Source of the DNA: Asticcacaulis sp. AC402
GTDB taxonomy: Bacteria > Pseudomonadota > Alphaproteobacteria > Caulobacterales > Caulobacteraceae
Direction: 5' to 3'
NCBI RefSeq assembly: GCF_000495835.1
Contig: NZ_AWGC01000009.1
Span: 62,001 to 126,000, forward strand
Length of the DNA stretch: 64,000 nt
Below the pieces are notes generated by a model. The model worked only from the letters and a program-made list of their open reading frames with translations. It had not been told where the DNA came from and ran no database searches. Numbering within the stretch: position 1 is the stretch's first letter; every line of letters starts with the position of its first letter. Made by a program: the position numbers and the translations under genes. This document shows positions 42,129 to 50,992 of the stretch, piece after piece.

Positions 42129-44852
42129 TTACTTTCGCCACCAGCCACGCTTGGGCTTTTCAGGCGGGGCCGTGATTTCGTTCGGATCCGGTTCGGCGGC
42201 GACAGGTTCAAGAACCTTGACAGGTTCGGCTTCCAGGACCGGTTCCAACACAGGCTCAGCCAATACCGGGGGCAGGGCTTCTACCGCCGTCTCCTGGGCT
42301 TCGACCACCGGAGCGGCCTTCTTGCGTGAACGGGGCTTTTTTACCGGTGCTTCCGGTTCGACCATAGTCACGGCCGGCGCCGCTTCCGGCTCCAGGTCAG
42401 GCGCAACACCGGAATCGACGTCGGTCGAGGTCGGCATGGGCGCGGTGATCAATGGTTCCGAATGGTCGGGGGGCACGGGATCAGCGGCTTCGACGCCCGT
42501 CTTGCGGCGGCGCGTTGGGCGCGGACGCTTGGGCGCCGGCTGGTCGCGCAGTTCTTCGGGCACCAGCGAGGTCGGGGACGTCACCTCGGCGCCAAGCACC
42601 TGAATGACGGCCGCAGCAACAGAGATTACCGGCGATACGGCGATGTTTGTCGCCGCAATGTCGCGAGTGCGTTCGGTCTGTTCGAAGCGTTTCGCCTGTT
42701 CCTCGAACGGATCGATCCAGACATAAGGCGCTTCCAGTGACGGCGTGCGGGCACGGACCCAGCTGTAGGTTTCGCGCGGACGGTTATCGAAACCGGCGCG
42801 TCGGCCGCCACGGCGACCACGGCGGCGGCGGTTGCGGCCGTGACGCGGATCTGATCCGTCTCCTTCATCCTCGTCGTCGCCTTCGTCGCCCTCTGCGTCT
42901 TCACCGGCATCAGCCCCAGCGTCCACGCGACCTTCACCCGCGGCCAGGCCTGAGGCGCGGTCATCGCTTTCAAAGCGGTCACGGCCACCACGGCGGCGGC
43001 GGCGGCGCTTGTTACCTCGGGCATCGCGGCTTTCGCCGCTTTCACGATCGCCGCGTGGTTCGGCACTTTCGGCGCCGTCTTCGCCGTCCTCATCGGTGGC
43101 GACCACGTCGTCCTCGTCATCGCCAAGCGCCTCGTCTTCGGCGATTTCTTCCGGCGTCGGATCGAAGGCAATCGGTTCCGGGCGAATGGGCGCAACGAAG
43201 TCGACCTCAGTGGCCAGGACGGTGCGTACAATCTGCAGGTCGGTATGGCCCAGGTCGTTGTCAATTTCGATATTGACCTTCAGGCCCCATTCCAACCGCA
43301 ACTTGGCGAGGTGGATCTGCTTTTCGTTCAGGATATAGAGGGCAACGGCGGTCGGCAGCTTAACGGTAATGGCGCCGGCCCCGTTTTGCATGGCTTCCAT
43401 ATCGATGCGCCGCATGGCCGAAAGGGCGGCCGAGTCGATCGAGCGGATGCGTCCCATGCCCTCGCAGTGCGGGCAGGTGACGGTCGTGCCTTCCAGGAAG
43501 CCGGTGCGGCGGCGCTGACGGCTGATTTCCATAAGGCCGAAGCCGGAAATCTTGCCCATCTGGATGCGGGCGCGGTCCTCGGCCAGGGCGTCCTTCAGCT
43601 TCTTTTCGACCGAACGGTTGTTTTTCGACTCGTCCATGTCAATGAAGTCGATGACCACCAGGCCGGCCAGGTCACGCAGCCGCATCTGACGCGCAGCTTC
43701 TTCCGCGGCTTCCATGTTGGTCTTGAGAGCGGTCGCCTCGATATTGCGTTCCTTAGTCGACTTTCCGGAGTTGACGTCGATGGCGACCAGGGCCTCGGTC
43801 TGGTTGATGACCAGATAGCCGCCGGACTTCAGCGGCACGACCGGAGAGTAGATTTTCGAGATCAGGTCCTCGACGCCGTAACGGGCAAAGAGGGGAGCAT
43901 TGGCCTTGTAGAGTTGGATCTTTTTGGCCTGCGACGGCATGATCATACGCATGAAGTCCTTGGCGGACTTGTAGCCATCGTCGCCCTCGACCAGCACGCC
44001 ATCGAAATCCTTGTCGAACATGTCGCGGATGGCACGTTTGACCAGGTCCTCTTCTTCATAGATCAGCGCCGGCGCATTCGATTTGAGCGTCGTCTCGCGG
44101 ATGGTCTCCCACACCCGAAGCAGATAGTCGTAATCGCGCTTGATCTCCTGCTTGGTGCGCTTGGCGCCGGCAGTGCGGACGATCAGACCCATACCGTGCG
44201 GCACGTCCAGTGACTGGGCTACCGCCTTCAGGCGCTTGCGGTCGGGGGCATTGGTGATCTTGCGCGAAATGCCGCCTCCGCGCGCCGTGTTCGGCATCAG
44301 CACGCAGTACCGGCCAGCCAGCGACAGGTAGGTGGTCAGGGCCGCGCCTTTGTTGCCGCGCTCTTCCTTGACGACCTGAACCAGCAGGATCTGGCGGCGC
44401 TTGATGACCTCCTGAATCTTGTAGCGGCGGATCAGGTGCTGACGCAGGCGGCGCTCTTCATCGGGCAGATCGTCGCCATCGTCCTCATGATGATCGTCGT
44501 CGTCATCGTCGCCAAGGCCGTTGTCACGGGCGCTGTCGCGGCCGCTGTCCTTGGCGTTTTGGGCCTGGGCCGCCAGTTCCGCCATCAGCTTTTCACGATC
44601 GGCGATCGGGATCTGATAGTAGTCGGGATGGATTTCGTTGAAAGCCAGGAAGCCGTGACGGTTACCGCCATATTCCACGAAGGCCGCCTGCAACGACGGC
44701 TCTACCCGTGTGACCTTGGCAAGATAGATATTGCCGCGAAGCTGCTTCCTGGCGTGGCTTTCGAAATCAAATTCTTCAACTCGCGAGCCGTTCAGCACGA
44801 CGACACGGGTCTCTTCCGTGTGGGTCGCGTCGATTAACATAGTCTTTGACAT
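42129..44852 (-). CDS. rne: Ribonuclease E
   Basis: Main endoribonuclease and degradosome scaffold. From ATG 44852 (GGAG upstream) the product has 907 residues: an S1 RNA-binding region (about 37-170) interrupted by an Asp-rich insert (about 98-137, including six consecutive Asp), a 5' sensor, the DNase I-like catalytic core (VAIDVNSGKS, GLVVIDFIDMDE) and the zinc link CPHC. The long disordered C-terminal half has acidic and Arg-rich (KRRRRRRGGRD) blocks. It ends EKPKRGWWRK, the GWW peptide that binds PNPase in Caulobacter. It is divergent from amiC with an 807-bp gap. Confidence 0.98.
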   Translation of the reverse strand: MSKTMLIDATHTEETRVVVLNGSRVEEFDFESHARKQLRGNIYLAKVTRVEPSLQAAFVEYGGNRHGFLAFNEIHPDYYQIPIADREKLMAELAAQAQNAKDSGRDSARDNGLGDDDDDDHHEDDGDDLPDEERRLRQHLIRRYKIQEVIKRRQILLVQVVKEERGNKGAALTTYLSLAGRYCVLMPNTARGGGISRKITNAPDRKRLKAVAQSLDVPHGMGLIVRTAGAKRTKQEIKRDYDYLLRVWETIRETTLKSNAPALIYEEEDLVKRAIRDMFDKDFDGVLVEGDDGYKSAKDFMRMIMPSQAKKIQLYKANAPLFARYGVEDLISKIYSPVVPLKSGGYLVINQTEALVAIDVNSGKSTKERNIEATALKTNMEAAEEAARQMRLRDLAGLVVIDFIDMDESKNNRSVEKKLKDALAEDRARIQMGKISGFGLMEISRQRRRTGFLEGTTVTCPHCEGMGRIRSIDSAALSAMRRIDMEAMQNGAGAITVKLPTAVALYILNEKQIHLAKLRLEWGLKVNIEIDNDLGHTDLQIVRTVLATEVDFVAPIRPEPIAFDPTPEEIAEDEALGDDEDDVVATDEDGEDGAESAEPRGDRESGESRDARGNKRRRRRRGGRDRFESDDRASGLAAGEGRVDAGADAGEDAEGDEGDDEDEGDGSDPRHGRNRRRRGRRGGRRAGFDNRPRETYSWVRARTPSLEAPYVWIDPFEEQAKRFEQTERTRDIAATNIAVSPVISVAAAVIQVLGAEVTSPTSLVPEELRDQPAPKRPRPTRRRKTGVEAADPVPPDHSEPLITAPMPTSTDVDSGVAPDLEPEAAPAVTMVEPEAPVKKPRSRKKAAPVVEAQETAVEALPPVLAEPVLEPVLEAEPVKVLEPVAAEPDPNEITAPPEKPKRGWWRK

Positions 44853-45214
44853 TAACAGTATCTCCGGAGCGCTCGAACGCACGTCCCGGCGGAGCCGGAC
44901 GGACAAAGGCGTGGCGCTTAAGGTTCAGGTGAGGGCGCGCGGCCACCGCGGCGAAAACGCCGGCAGTGACAAAAGTTCCGTTGTGGAGGCTCAAGGCGCA
45001 GCCCATGGATTCTTTTCTACTCTATGGCGCGCGATAGGGCGCGCCGGACTACTCTGTGGTGCGATATAGACCGCGCCGGTTCATTTATGGACGTGACATC
45101 TGTTCCGGGCGAGAACTTCCGCCAGGCGTCTGGCAGGGAGATAAGACCGCGGACCGATTGTCACAAGGTTCGCAGGCGCGGAACGGCTTCCACCGGTGTC
45201 CCGTTTATCAAATG

Positions 45215-45242
45215 CGCTCGCCCCCTAAATCTGGGGCGGGCG
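45215..45242 (-). repeat. GC-rich hairpin in the rne upstream region
   Basis: Arms CGCTCGCCCC and GGGGCGGGCG with an 8-base AT-rich loop; one T-G mismatch. If transcribed with rne it would lie about 365-390 nt before the start codon. Confidence 0.5.
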
Positions 45243-45384
45243 AATTTCAGAAACGATGGACGCGGGCAAGTTTTATAAACCGGCGTCATTTTGCTTTCGA
45301 GGTTTGCAATCAAGGCGATATCCCCGCCAGGCAAACTTCGAAAACACGACACCCGTCACAGCCGTACTCGCAAGAGAGCGATAC

Positions 45385-45409
45385 CAATTTGCCACATGTC
45401 GGCAAATTG
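45385..45409. repeat. Inverted repeat CAATTTGCC-N7-GGCAAATTG
   Basis: A perfect 9-bp dyad with a 7-base spacer (ACATGTC, itself nearly palindromic), 250 bp upstream of amiC. Size and symmetry fit an operator for a dimeric regulator; no regulator is identified. Confidence 0.45.
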
Positions 45410-45659
45410 CGTTTCACGTCAACTGTTTTTATTGACGGGCAACAGCAGGGCGTGTCGTTGCGATAAGGTTGGTCGCGAAAACTTCAGGTTGCGGCAACCG
45501 TTTCTTAACCGGCTGGAAACCACAAAGATTAAATGGGGGGAAACCCTGTAGTTTAATCGTATTTCCATCCGTGCCTGCCATAGTCACCCAACAAGGTCCT
45601 ACGACTAAATTCAAGGTCTTACGGCTAAAACATAGAACATGTGGTGCGTGGAGTAATGA

Positions 45660-46922
45660 ATGTCCCGACGGTATAATACCTTGGTACATCGTTTGCGTGT
45701 AGTAAGCGTTCTGAACCTTTCACGGATGCTGGCAACAGGCGTCGTGAGCGCTTTTGCGCCAGCGGCGTTGGTCATAGCAGCCCCGGTCGTTGCGGCGCCC
45801 GTAACGGCATCGGGCGACGTGGTCAAGGTCCGGCTCGGCGGTGACGCCTCTCAAACCCGTATCGTTATCGAACTCAACAAGGCCGTCGACGGCAAGGTGG
45901 TGACGCGTGAGAACGAAGCCGCCCAGCAGGTCATTGCCCTCCCGGACGTCGAGGTTAGCAAGGCCTTGTCCGGCACCGGCCTGGGCCTGATCGCCGACTG
46001 GAAGGTCGAGAATGTCGCCGGCAGCACCCGCCTGAAAATCAACTTTAAGGGGAAGGGCAAGGTCTATCGCCGCTTCCTGCTGCCCCCGGCGGATGGAATT
46101 AGTGTCTACCGCTATGTCGTCGATGTCGTGCCAGGCAATGCCGACACATCGGTTGAAAAGCCGGCACCGGTTCCGGTAATCGCCGCTCCGGTTTCGGGCA
46201 AGACGCAACTGGCCGCCAACCCAACCCGTACCAAGAAGGTCATTGTCATCGACGCCGGCCATGGGGGCAAGGATCCTGGAGCGGTCGGAGCGCAGTCCTA
46301 CGAAAAGGACGTCAACCTGGCGGCAGCAAAGGCGCTGAAGACTGCTTTGGAAAAGACCGGCCGCTACACCGTCATAATGACACGGGAGACCGATAGCTTC
46401 GTCGACCTGCCGGCACGGGTACGCATTGCCCGCAACGCCAATGCCGACCTGTTCATTTCGCTGCACTCGGATGCCGGTGGTTCGGGTGACACCCGCGGCG
46501 CCTCCATCTATACCCTGTCGGATTCCGGTACCGAGCGCGCCGCCAGGAAGGCCCTGATCAAGGGTGACTGGTCGCTGCCTGACATGCCGCAGTCGGACGC
46601 GATCGTCAGTCGCATCCTGATCGACCTGACCCAGCGCGCCACCAAGAACCGTTCCGCGACGTTCGCCCAACTGGTCATGGACCATATCAGCGCCTCGACT
46701 CCGCTGCTCAAGACCAATCTGCGTCAGGCCGGGCTTTTCGTCCTGCTGGCGCCGGATGTCCCGGCCGTCTTGCTGGAGATGGGCTTCGTCAACAACAAGG
46801 AAGACGAGGCTATGCTGAACGATTCGCGCCACCGCGAGGTGATGATGGGGCAGGTGGCCCGTGCCATCGATGTCTACTTCGCCAACGAGGTGCGCTACGC
46901 TTCCTTTGCCGGGTTGCCTTAG
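45660..46922 (+). CDS. amiC: N-acetylmuramoyl-L-alanine amidase (AmiC type)
   Basis: Cleaves the stem peptide from MurNAc in septal peptidoglycan. The 420-residue product has a signal region with a hydrophobic stretch (about 24-47), an AMIN domain (about 52-160) for envelope targeting, and an Amidase_3 catalytic domain starting KKVIVIDAGHGGKDPGAVG (zinc His), with Glu in YEKDVNLA, His in LFISLHSDA and the catalytic Glu in VLLEMGFVNN. A terminator hairpin follows. Divergent from rne, and upstream of PBP1A except for one inserted opposite-strand gene. Confidence 0.96.
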   Translation: MSRRYNTLVHRLRVVSVLNLSRMLATGVVSAFAPAALVIAAPVVAAPVTASGDVVKVRLGGDASQTRIVIELNKAVDGKVVTRENEAAQQVIALPDVEVSKALSGTGLGLIADWKVENVAGSTRLKINFKGKGKVYRRFLLPPADGISVYRYVVDVVPGNADTSVEKPAPVPVIAAPVSGKTQLAANPTRTKKVIVIDAGHGGKDPGAVGAQSYEKDVNLAAAKALKTALEKTGRYTVIMTRETDSFVDLPARVRIARNANADLFISLHSDAGGSGDTRGASIYTLSDSGTERAARKALIKGDWSLPDMPQSDAIVSRILIDLTQRATKNRSATFAQLVMDHISASTPLLKTNLRQAGLFVLLAPDVPAVLLEMGFVNNKEDEAMLNDSRHREVMMGQVARAIDVYFANEVRYASFAGLP

Positions 46923-46953
46923 TCAGTAGCGTAGAGTGTTGATCAGAGCCTTG

Positions 46954-46986
46954 AGGCCCCTGTCGCAAGACTGGGGCTTATTTTTT
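46954..46986 (+). terminator. Terminator of amiC
   Basis: Stem AGGCCCC / GGGGCTT with a 12-base loop followed by a run of T (46980-46986), 31 bp after the amiC stop. The stem overlaps the last codons of the opposite-strand ADP-ribosylglycohydrolase gene. Confidence 0.75.
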
Positions 46987-47877
46987 GTCAAACAGCGCTT
47001 CAGCGCGGCGACATATATCGGCTTCCCAGGTCAGTTTGGCGCGCCAGCCAGCGGGGATGGCATTGTACCCCCAATAGGCGCCTGCGATCTGGCCGGTTAC
47101 GGCTGCGACCGTATCGGCATCATCACCCAAATTCGCGGCCAACAGCACAGCCTCCTCAAAGGTTTCGCTGTGCCAGAACGCCCAGAGTGCCGCTTCCAGA
47201 GTATCAACGACATAACCGGAAGACTTAATCTCGTCTCGTCGCTTTTCGATCCAGTCGGGTTGGGTGAAACGTGCAAAGTTCGCGTGCGAAAGACCCGAGA
47301 TCTTTGAAACAATCTCAGCCTTGTCCGCACCATGCATGGCGGCGCACAACATCCGGGAGAAGACATCGCAAGCCTCTAGACAAAGAGGTGATGCATGAGT
47401 CGTGCAGCTCTGTTCGCGCGCGCGTTTTGCCGCTTCGTCCGGCTGATCGTGCCAACGGATTGCTACAGGCGAAACCCTCATCAGCGACCCGTTACCCGAA
47501 CTGCGTATGGCGGGGTCGCCAGCCCAAGGATTACCCGAGTCGAGGTAGTCCTGCAGTGCCATTCGTGTGGCGATGCCGATGTCGAAACAGGTGCCGTTTG
47601 ACGCATTACGGCCGTCCAAATGCCATTGGCAAAACCGCTCCATCAGGTCTCTTGCGTCGAATTCGTCCGCAAACAACAGCGAATCGGCCAGGCAAAGGGC
47701 CATGGACGTGTCGTCGGTCCATTGACCCGGCGAGAGATGAAAAGGTCCACCACCCACCATATCGGTGACCGGATCAAAACTGTCGCGCGTCCGAAACTCG
47801 ACCGTGGTACCGACGGCGTCGCCAGCCGCCAGGCCGACTAGGGCGCCGATCGCCTTATCTTTCAAGGTGTTGGTCAT
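46978..47877 (-). CDS. ADP-ribosylglycohydrolase family protein (DraG-like)
   Basis: Removes ADP-ribose from a target or hydrolyses a related ADP-ribose conjugate. The 299-residue product shows the family metal-binding blocks: GALVGLAAGDAVG near the N-terminus, GQWTDDTSMALCLADSL (about 51-67), GNGSLMRVSPVA in the middle and LGDDADTVAAVTGQIAGA near the C-terminus. All ligand acids are present, so it should be active. No partner ADP-ribosyltransferase is seen nearby. It lies on the opposite strand between amiC and the PBP1A gene, which looks like an insertion into a cell-wall gene group. Confidence 0.94.
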   Translation of the reverse strand: MTNTLKDKAIGALVGLAAGDAVGTTVEFRTRDSFDPVTDMVGGGPFHLSPGQWTDDTSMALCLADSLLFADEFDARDLMERFCQWHLDGRNASNGTCFDIGIATRMALQDYLDSGNPWAGDPAIRSSGNGSLMRVSPVAIRWHDQPDEAAKRAREQSCTTHASPLCLEACDVFSRMLCAAMHGADKAEIVSKISGLSHANFARFTQPDWIEKRRDEIKSSGYVVDTLEAALWAFWHSETFEEAVLLAANLGDDADTVAAVTGQIAGAYWGYNAIPAGWRAKLTWEADICRRAEALFDKK

Positions 47878-48018
47878 GACGTTCGTCCCCTCTATCTCAC
47901 GTTTGTGTTCTGCTTACCCCTAAATGGTGCCGAGCGGACGAAATTTCATCGAAGTCCTTTGCCTTAGTGCACCACTTTGGTAAACGTGTTGGGTTACCCG
48001 CGCTTCGAGCGGCAGGGG

Positions 48019-50439
48019 GTGTGGTTCGGAGGTTGCTTGCTTAAGTCGTCTGAGCGTTGGTTTGAAATGGCAAGCGTTGCCCTGATGACGGTCGTGGCCA
48101 TTGCCGGATTCGCGGTGACAATCTATGCCGCATGGCTGTTTCATGACATGCCCGACGGTTCCGAACTGGCCGACTTCCGGCCGGTCAATTCGGCGCGCGT
48201 CTTCGCCTGGGAAGGCACCCTGATTGGCGAATACGGCCAGGAACGCCGTGTCAACGTGCCCTACGACCGTATCCCCGAGCGCCTGCGCAATGCCTTCCTG
48301 GCCGCCGAGGACCGTTCTTTCTTCAGCCACAGCGGGGTCGATGTCAGCGGCGTGTCGCGTGCCATGCTTAAGAATGTCCTGAATTTCATCACCGGGCGCC
48401 GTTTCGAAGGCGGATCGACCATCACGCAGCAGGTCGCCAAGAACCTGCTGCTGGGAAATGAGCGCACTTTGGGCCGCAAGCTCAAGGAAGTCATCCTGGC
48501 GCGGCGGTTGGAAAGCTCGCTCAGCAAGGAGCAGATACTCGAACTGTATATGAACGATATCTATCTCGGCTATCGTTCCTACGGCGTCGGTTCAGCGTCC
48601 TTTAACTACTTCGGCAAGCCAGCCGATCAATTGACCCTGGCTGAATCCGCCTATCTGGCGGCCCTGCCCAAGGGACCGGAAAATTACCGTCCGACTACCC
48701 ACAAGGCCGCCGCGATTGCCCGGCGCAACTGGGTGATCGGTGAAATGGTTCAGGCCGGCTTCGTCACCCGCGCTGAAGGCGATGCGGCCATGAAAGAAGA
48801 TCTGATCGTTCAGGCCAAGCCCCAGCGCGCCCATTATCACGACGCCGACTACTTCGTGTCGGAGGTGGAATTGCGGGCTCGAAAACTTTTCCCTACCGAC
48901 CCTGCGGCTATCTACACCGAAGGCTACTACATCAAGACGACCCTGGACCCGAAGTTGCAAACCTATGCTCGCCAGGCGCTGATGAATGGTCTGGAGACCT
49001 ACGACCGGCGCCACGGCTGGCGCGGTGGCTGGGGCAATGAGCGCGTTGCCTCCAACTGGCAGAAGATCGCCGCCGAAAAAGAAGCGCCCGCGGAACGCGC
49101 CAAGTGGGTGCAGGCCATTGTCACCTCTGCGGCCAAGGGCAGCGTGTCGGTAGAAACGGTCGATGGCGCCAAGGGCAGCCTTGTGGCCAGTGATGTAGGC
49201 TGGGCTTTTGCCGGCAAGGGCTTGAAGACGGGTGACCTGATTTTTGTCGAGCCTAACCCCCAGGGCAGCGGGTTCCGCCTGCGCCAGGTCCCCAATGTCA
49301 ATGGCGCGCTGGTCGCTCTGGATCCCTATACTGGTCGCACCCTGGCTATGGTTGGCGGCTATTCCTTCTCGGTATCCAAGTTTAACCGGGCCACCCAGGC
49401 CAACCGCCAGCCTGGCTCCTCGATCAAACCATTCGTCTATGCGGTTGCCCTGGAGCGCGACTTCACACCGGCCTCGATCGTTGAGGATGGCCCCATCACC
49501 ATGATGGGGGGCGACGGCAAGATGTGGACACCGCAAAACTACGAACACGACTTCATGGGACCGCAACCGATTCGTCGCGGTATCGAATTGTCGCGCAACC
49601 TGATGACCGTGCGCCTTGCGCAAAAGGTCGGCATCAAGCCGATCACCCAGAAGATTGTCGAATATGGTGTTTCGCCCAAGGTTCCGGCGGAAATGTCGAT
49701 GGTTCTGGGCGCCGGCGAGGTGACGCCGTTCAATCTGACCGGCGCCTATTCGATCTTCGTCAATGGCGGCCGCAAGATCCGGCCGCACCTGATCGACCAG
49801 GTCCTGGATCGCGACGGCAAGGTTATATACAAGTCCGAGGACCGTGAATGCCCGGCGTGCAGCCAGCCATTTAACGGCTTGGAGAGCCCTCGGCTTCAGC
49901 CGGCAGGCCAGCAGGTGATGAACCCGATCACCGCCTATCAGGTTAACAGCTTCATGCAGGGCGTGGTTGAACGCGGGACAGCGCGGTCTGCGGCGTCTCT
50001 AGGGATTCCCATGGGCGGCAAGACCGGCACGACCAACGACTATCGCTCGGCCTGGTTTGTCGGATTTACTGCCGATATGGTCGTGGGTGTATTCGTCGGG
50101 TTCGACGACAACCGCACCCTGGGCGACAAGGAAACCGGCTCAGCGGCGGCCTTGCCGATCTGGGTCGACTTCATGCGCAACGCAAATGCGGGCAAACCAA
50201 AGAAGGATTTCCTCAAGCCGCGCGATGCTGTCTTTGTATCGATTCGCGGCCGCGAAGAGGCGTTCAAGCCGGGCACTGAGCCGAAGTATCAGGCCGGCTC
50301 GGACGATGACGGCCCCCGGCCGTATCTCGACACCTGGACCGACGGTGAATTGCAATCGGCTCCGGCGGAAGCACCTGTCATTCAGCAGCCGCCGGCGCCG
50401 AAGAAAAAGACGCTGGAAGACGCGAGCCAGCTGTATTGA
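48019..50439 (+). CDS. mrcA: Class A penicillin-binding protein 1A
   Basis: Bifunctional peptidoglycan synthase. One membrane helix near the N-terminus, then a GT51 glycosyltransferase domain (LAAEDRSFFSHSGVD, GGSTITQQVAKNLLL, RKLKEVILARRLE, KEQILELYMNDIYLG) and an insert. The transpeptidase domain follows with SxxK in PGSSIKPFVYA, SRN in ELSRNLMTVR and KTG in GGKTGTTND. Length about 806 residues. The start is uncertain: TTG 47977, GTG 47986, GTG 48019 and ATG 48067 are all in frame and none has a strong ribosome site. I prefer GTG 48019 because it keeps basic residues before the helix. Confidence 0.95.
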   Translation: MWFGGCLLKSSERWFEMASVALMTVVAIAGFAVTIYAAWLFHDMPDGSELADFRPVNSARVFAWEGTLIGEYGQERRVNVPYDRIPERLRNAFLAAEDRSFFSHSGVDVSGVSRAMLKNVLNFITGRRFEGGSTITQQVAKNLLLGNERTLGRKLKEVILARRLESSLSKEQILELYMNDIYLGYRSYGVGSASFNYFGKPADQLTLAESAYLAALPKGPENYRPTTHKAAAIARRNWVIGEMVQAGFVTRAEGDAAMKEDLIVQAKPQRAHYHDADYFVSEVELRARKLFPTDPAAIYTEGYYIKTTLDPKLQTYARQALMNGLETYDRRHGWRGGWGNERVASNWQKIAAEKEAPAERAKWVQAIVTSAAKGSVSVETVDGAKGSLVASDVGWAFAGKGLKTGDLIFVEPNPQGSGFRLRQVPNVNGALVALDPYTGRTLAMVGGYSFSVSKFNRATQANRQPGSSIKPFVYAVALERDFTPASIVEDGPITMMGGDGKMWTPQNYEHDFMGPQPIRRGIELSRNLMTVRLAQKVGIKPITQKIVEYGVSPKVPAEMSMVLGAGEVTPFNLTGAYSIFVNGGRKIRPHLIDQVLDRDGKVIYKSEDRECPACSQPFNGLESPRLQPAGQQVMNPITAYQVNSFMQGVVERGTARSAASLGIPMGGKTGTTNDYRSAWFVGFTADMVVGVFVGFDDNRTLGDKETGSAAALPIWVDFMRNANAGKPKKDFLKPRDAVFVSIRGREEAFKPGTEPKYQAGSDDDGPRPYLDTWTDGELQSAPAEAPVIQQPPAPKKKTLEDASQLY

Positions 50440-50460
50440 TCGCTGAAAAGGCGGGGCGTG

Positions 50461-50808
50461 TCACTTCCGGCCTGGAAACTCAACGGGTTTGCCGCCAGGG
50501 CCCCAATAGAAAGAATCTCGCAACTGCTGCTCACGTTCATCCGTACGCGTGATGAGGCAGTCGCGGGTATCCGCCCAGCCAACTTCGCAGTCGGCGTCAC
50601 GAAACGCTATCCATGCGCGTTGCGCCTTGCGCAGGGCAGCCTGATCTTCCGGCGACAATTGACGAATGAGCGCCTGATAGGTGGCATTTAGGGTTTCGTT
50701 CGAGTGCGCCAGTTCGGCGTCCCGGGTATCCCAAAGCGCCCTCTGAGCCGTTGCGGTTAGTGGCGCGACGATGCAGGCGAGTATGATAAAGAGCTTGACT
50801 GGACGCAT
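50461..50808 (-). CDS. LprI-like (DUF1311) secreted protein
   Basis: A 115-residue periplasmic protein with a signal peptide (about 1-22, TATAQ) and the LprI pattern LNATYQALIRQLSPEDQAAL, RKAQRAWIAFRDADCE and a second Cys in DTRDCLITR, which would form the family disulfide. LprI of mycobacteria inhibits lysozyme; a like role here is only an analogy. GGAGGACTGTT-ATG fixes the start at 50808 and removes the longer frame to 50868. It lies opposite PBP1A, tail to tail. Confidence 0.88.
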   Translation of the reverse strand: MRPVKLFIILACIVAPLTATAQRALWDTRDAELAHSNETLNATYQALIRQLSPEDQAALRKAQRAWIAFRDADCEVGWADTRDCLITRTDEREQQLRDSFYWGPGGKPVEFPGRK

Positions 50809-50992
50809 AACAGTCCTCCGGATGGCCGTCAGGCGCGGTCGACTGTAAATTGCAAGACCCGGCCGCATTTACAATCGAAATTCCCTGTGAGGCGTCAATT
50901 CCTCCGGCTCATTAAACCTCGTGCTTGCCATGTCGGCCCGGCAGGGATAAACCCGCACCTCCGGGAATTACGCCAGGACATTAGGAAGCACC

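Larger units (their letters stand above)
44853..45659. other. Long rne-amiC intergenic region
   Basis: I see no convincing gene in these 807 bp; short frames here lack ribosome sites and codon bias. Base composition falls in AT-richness toward amiC (about 45280-45660), so promoters are likely there. Two inverted repeats stand out: 45215-45242 (CGCTCGCCCC / GGGGCGGGCG) and 45385-45409 (CAATTTGCC / GGCAAATTG). By analogy with E. coli, where rne has a long structured autoregulatory leader, this may be the rne 5' UTR. Confidence 0.5.

Noticed and set aside
45056-45551. Small frames in the rne-amiC gap
   Set aside because: No ribosome sites, poor codon bias and no recognisable sequence.
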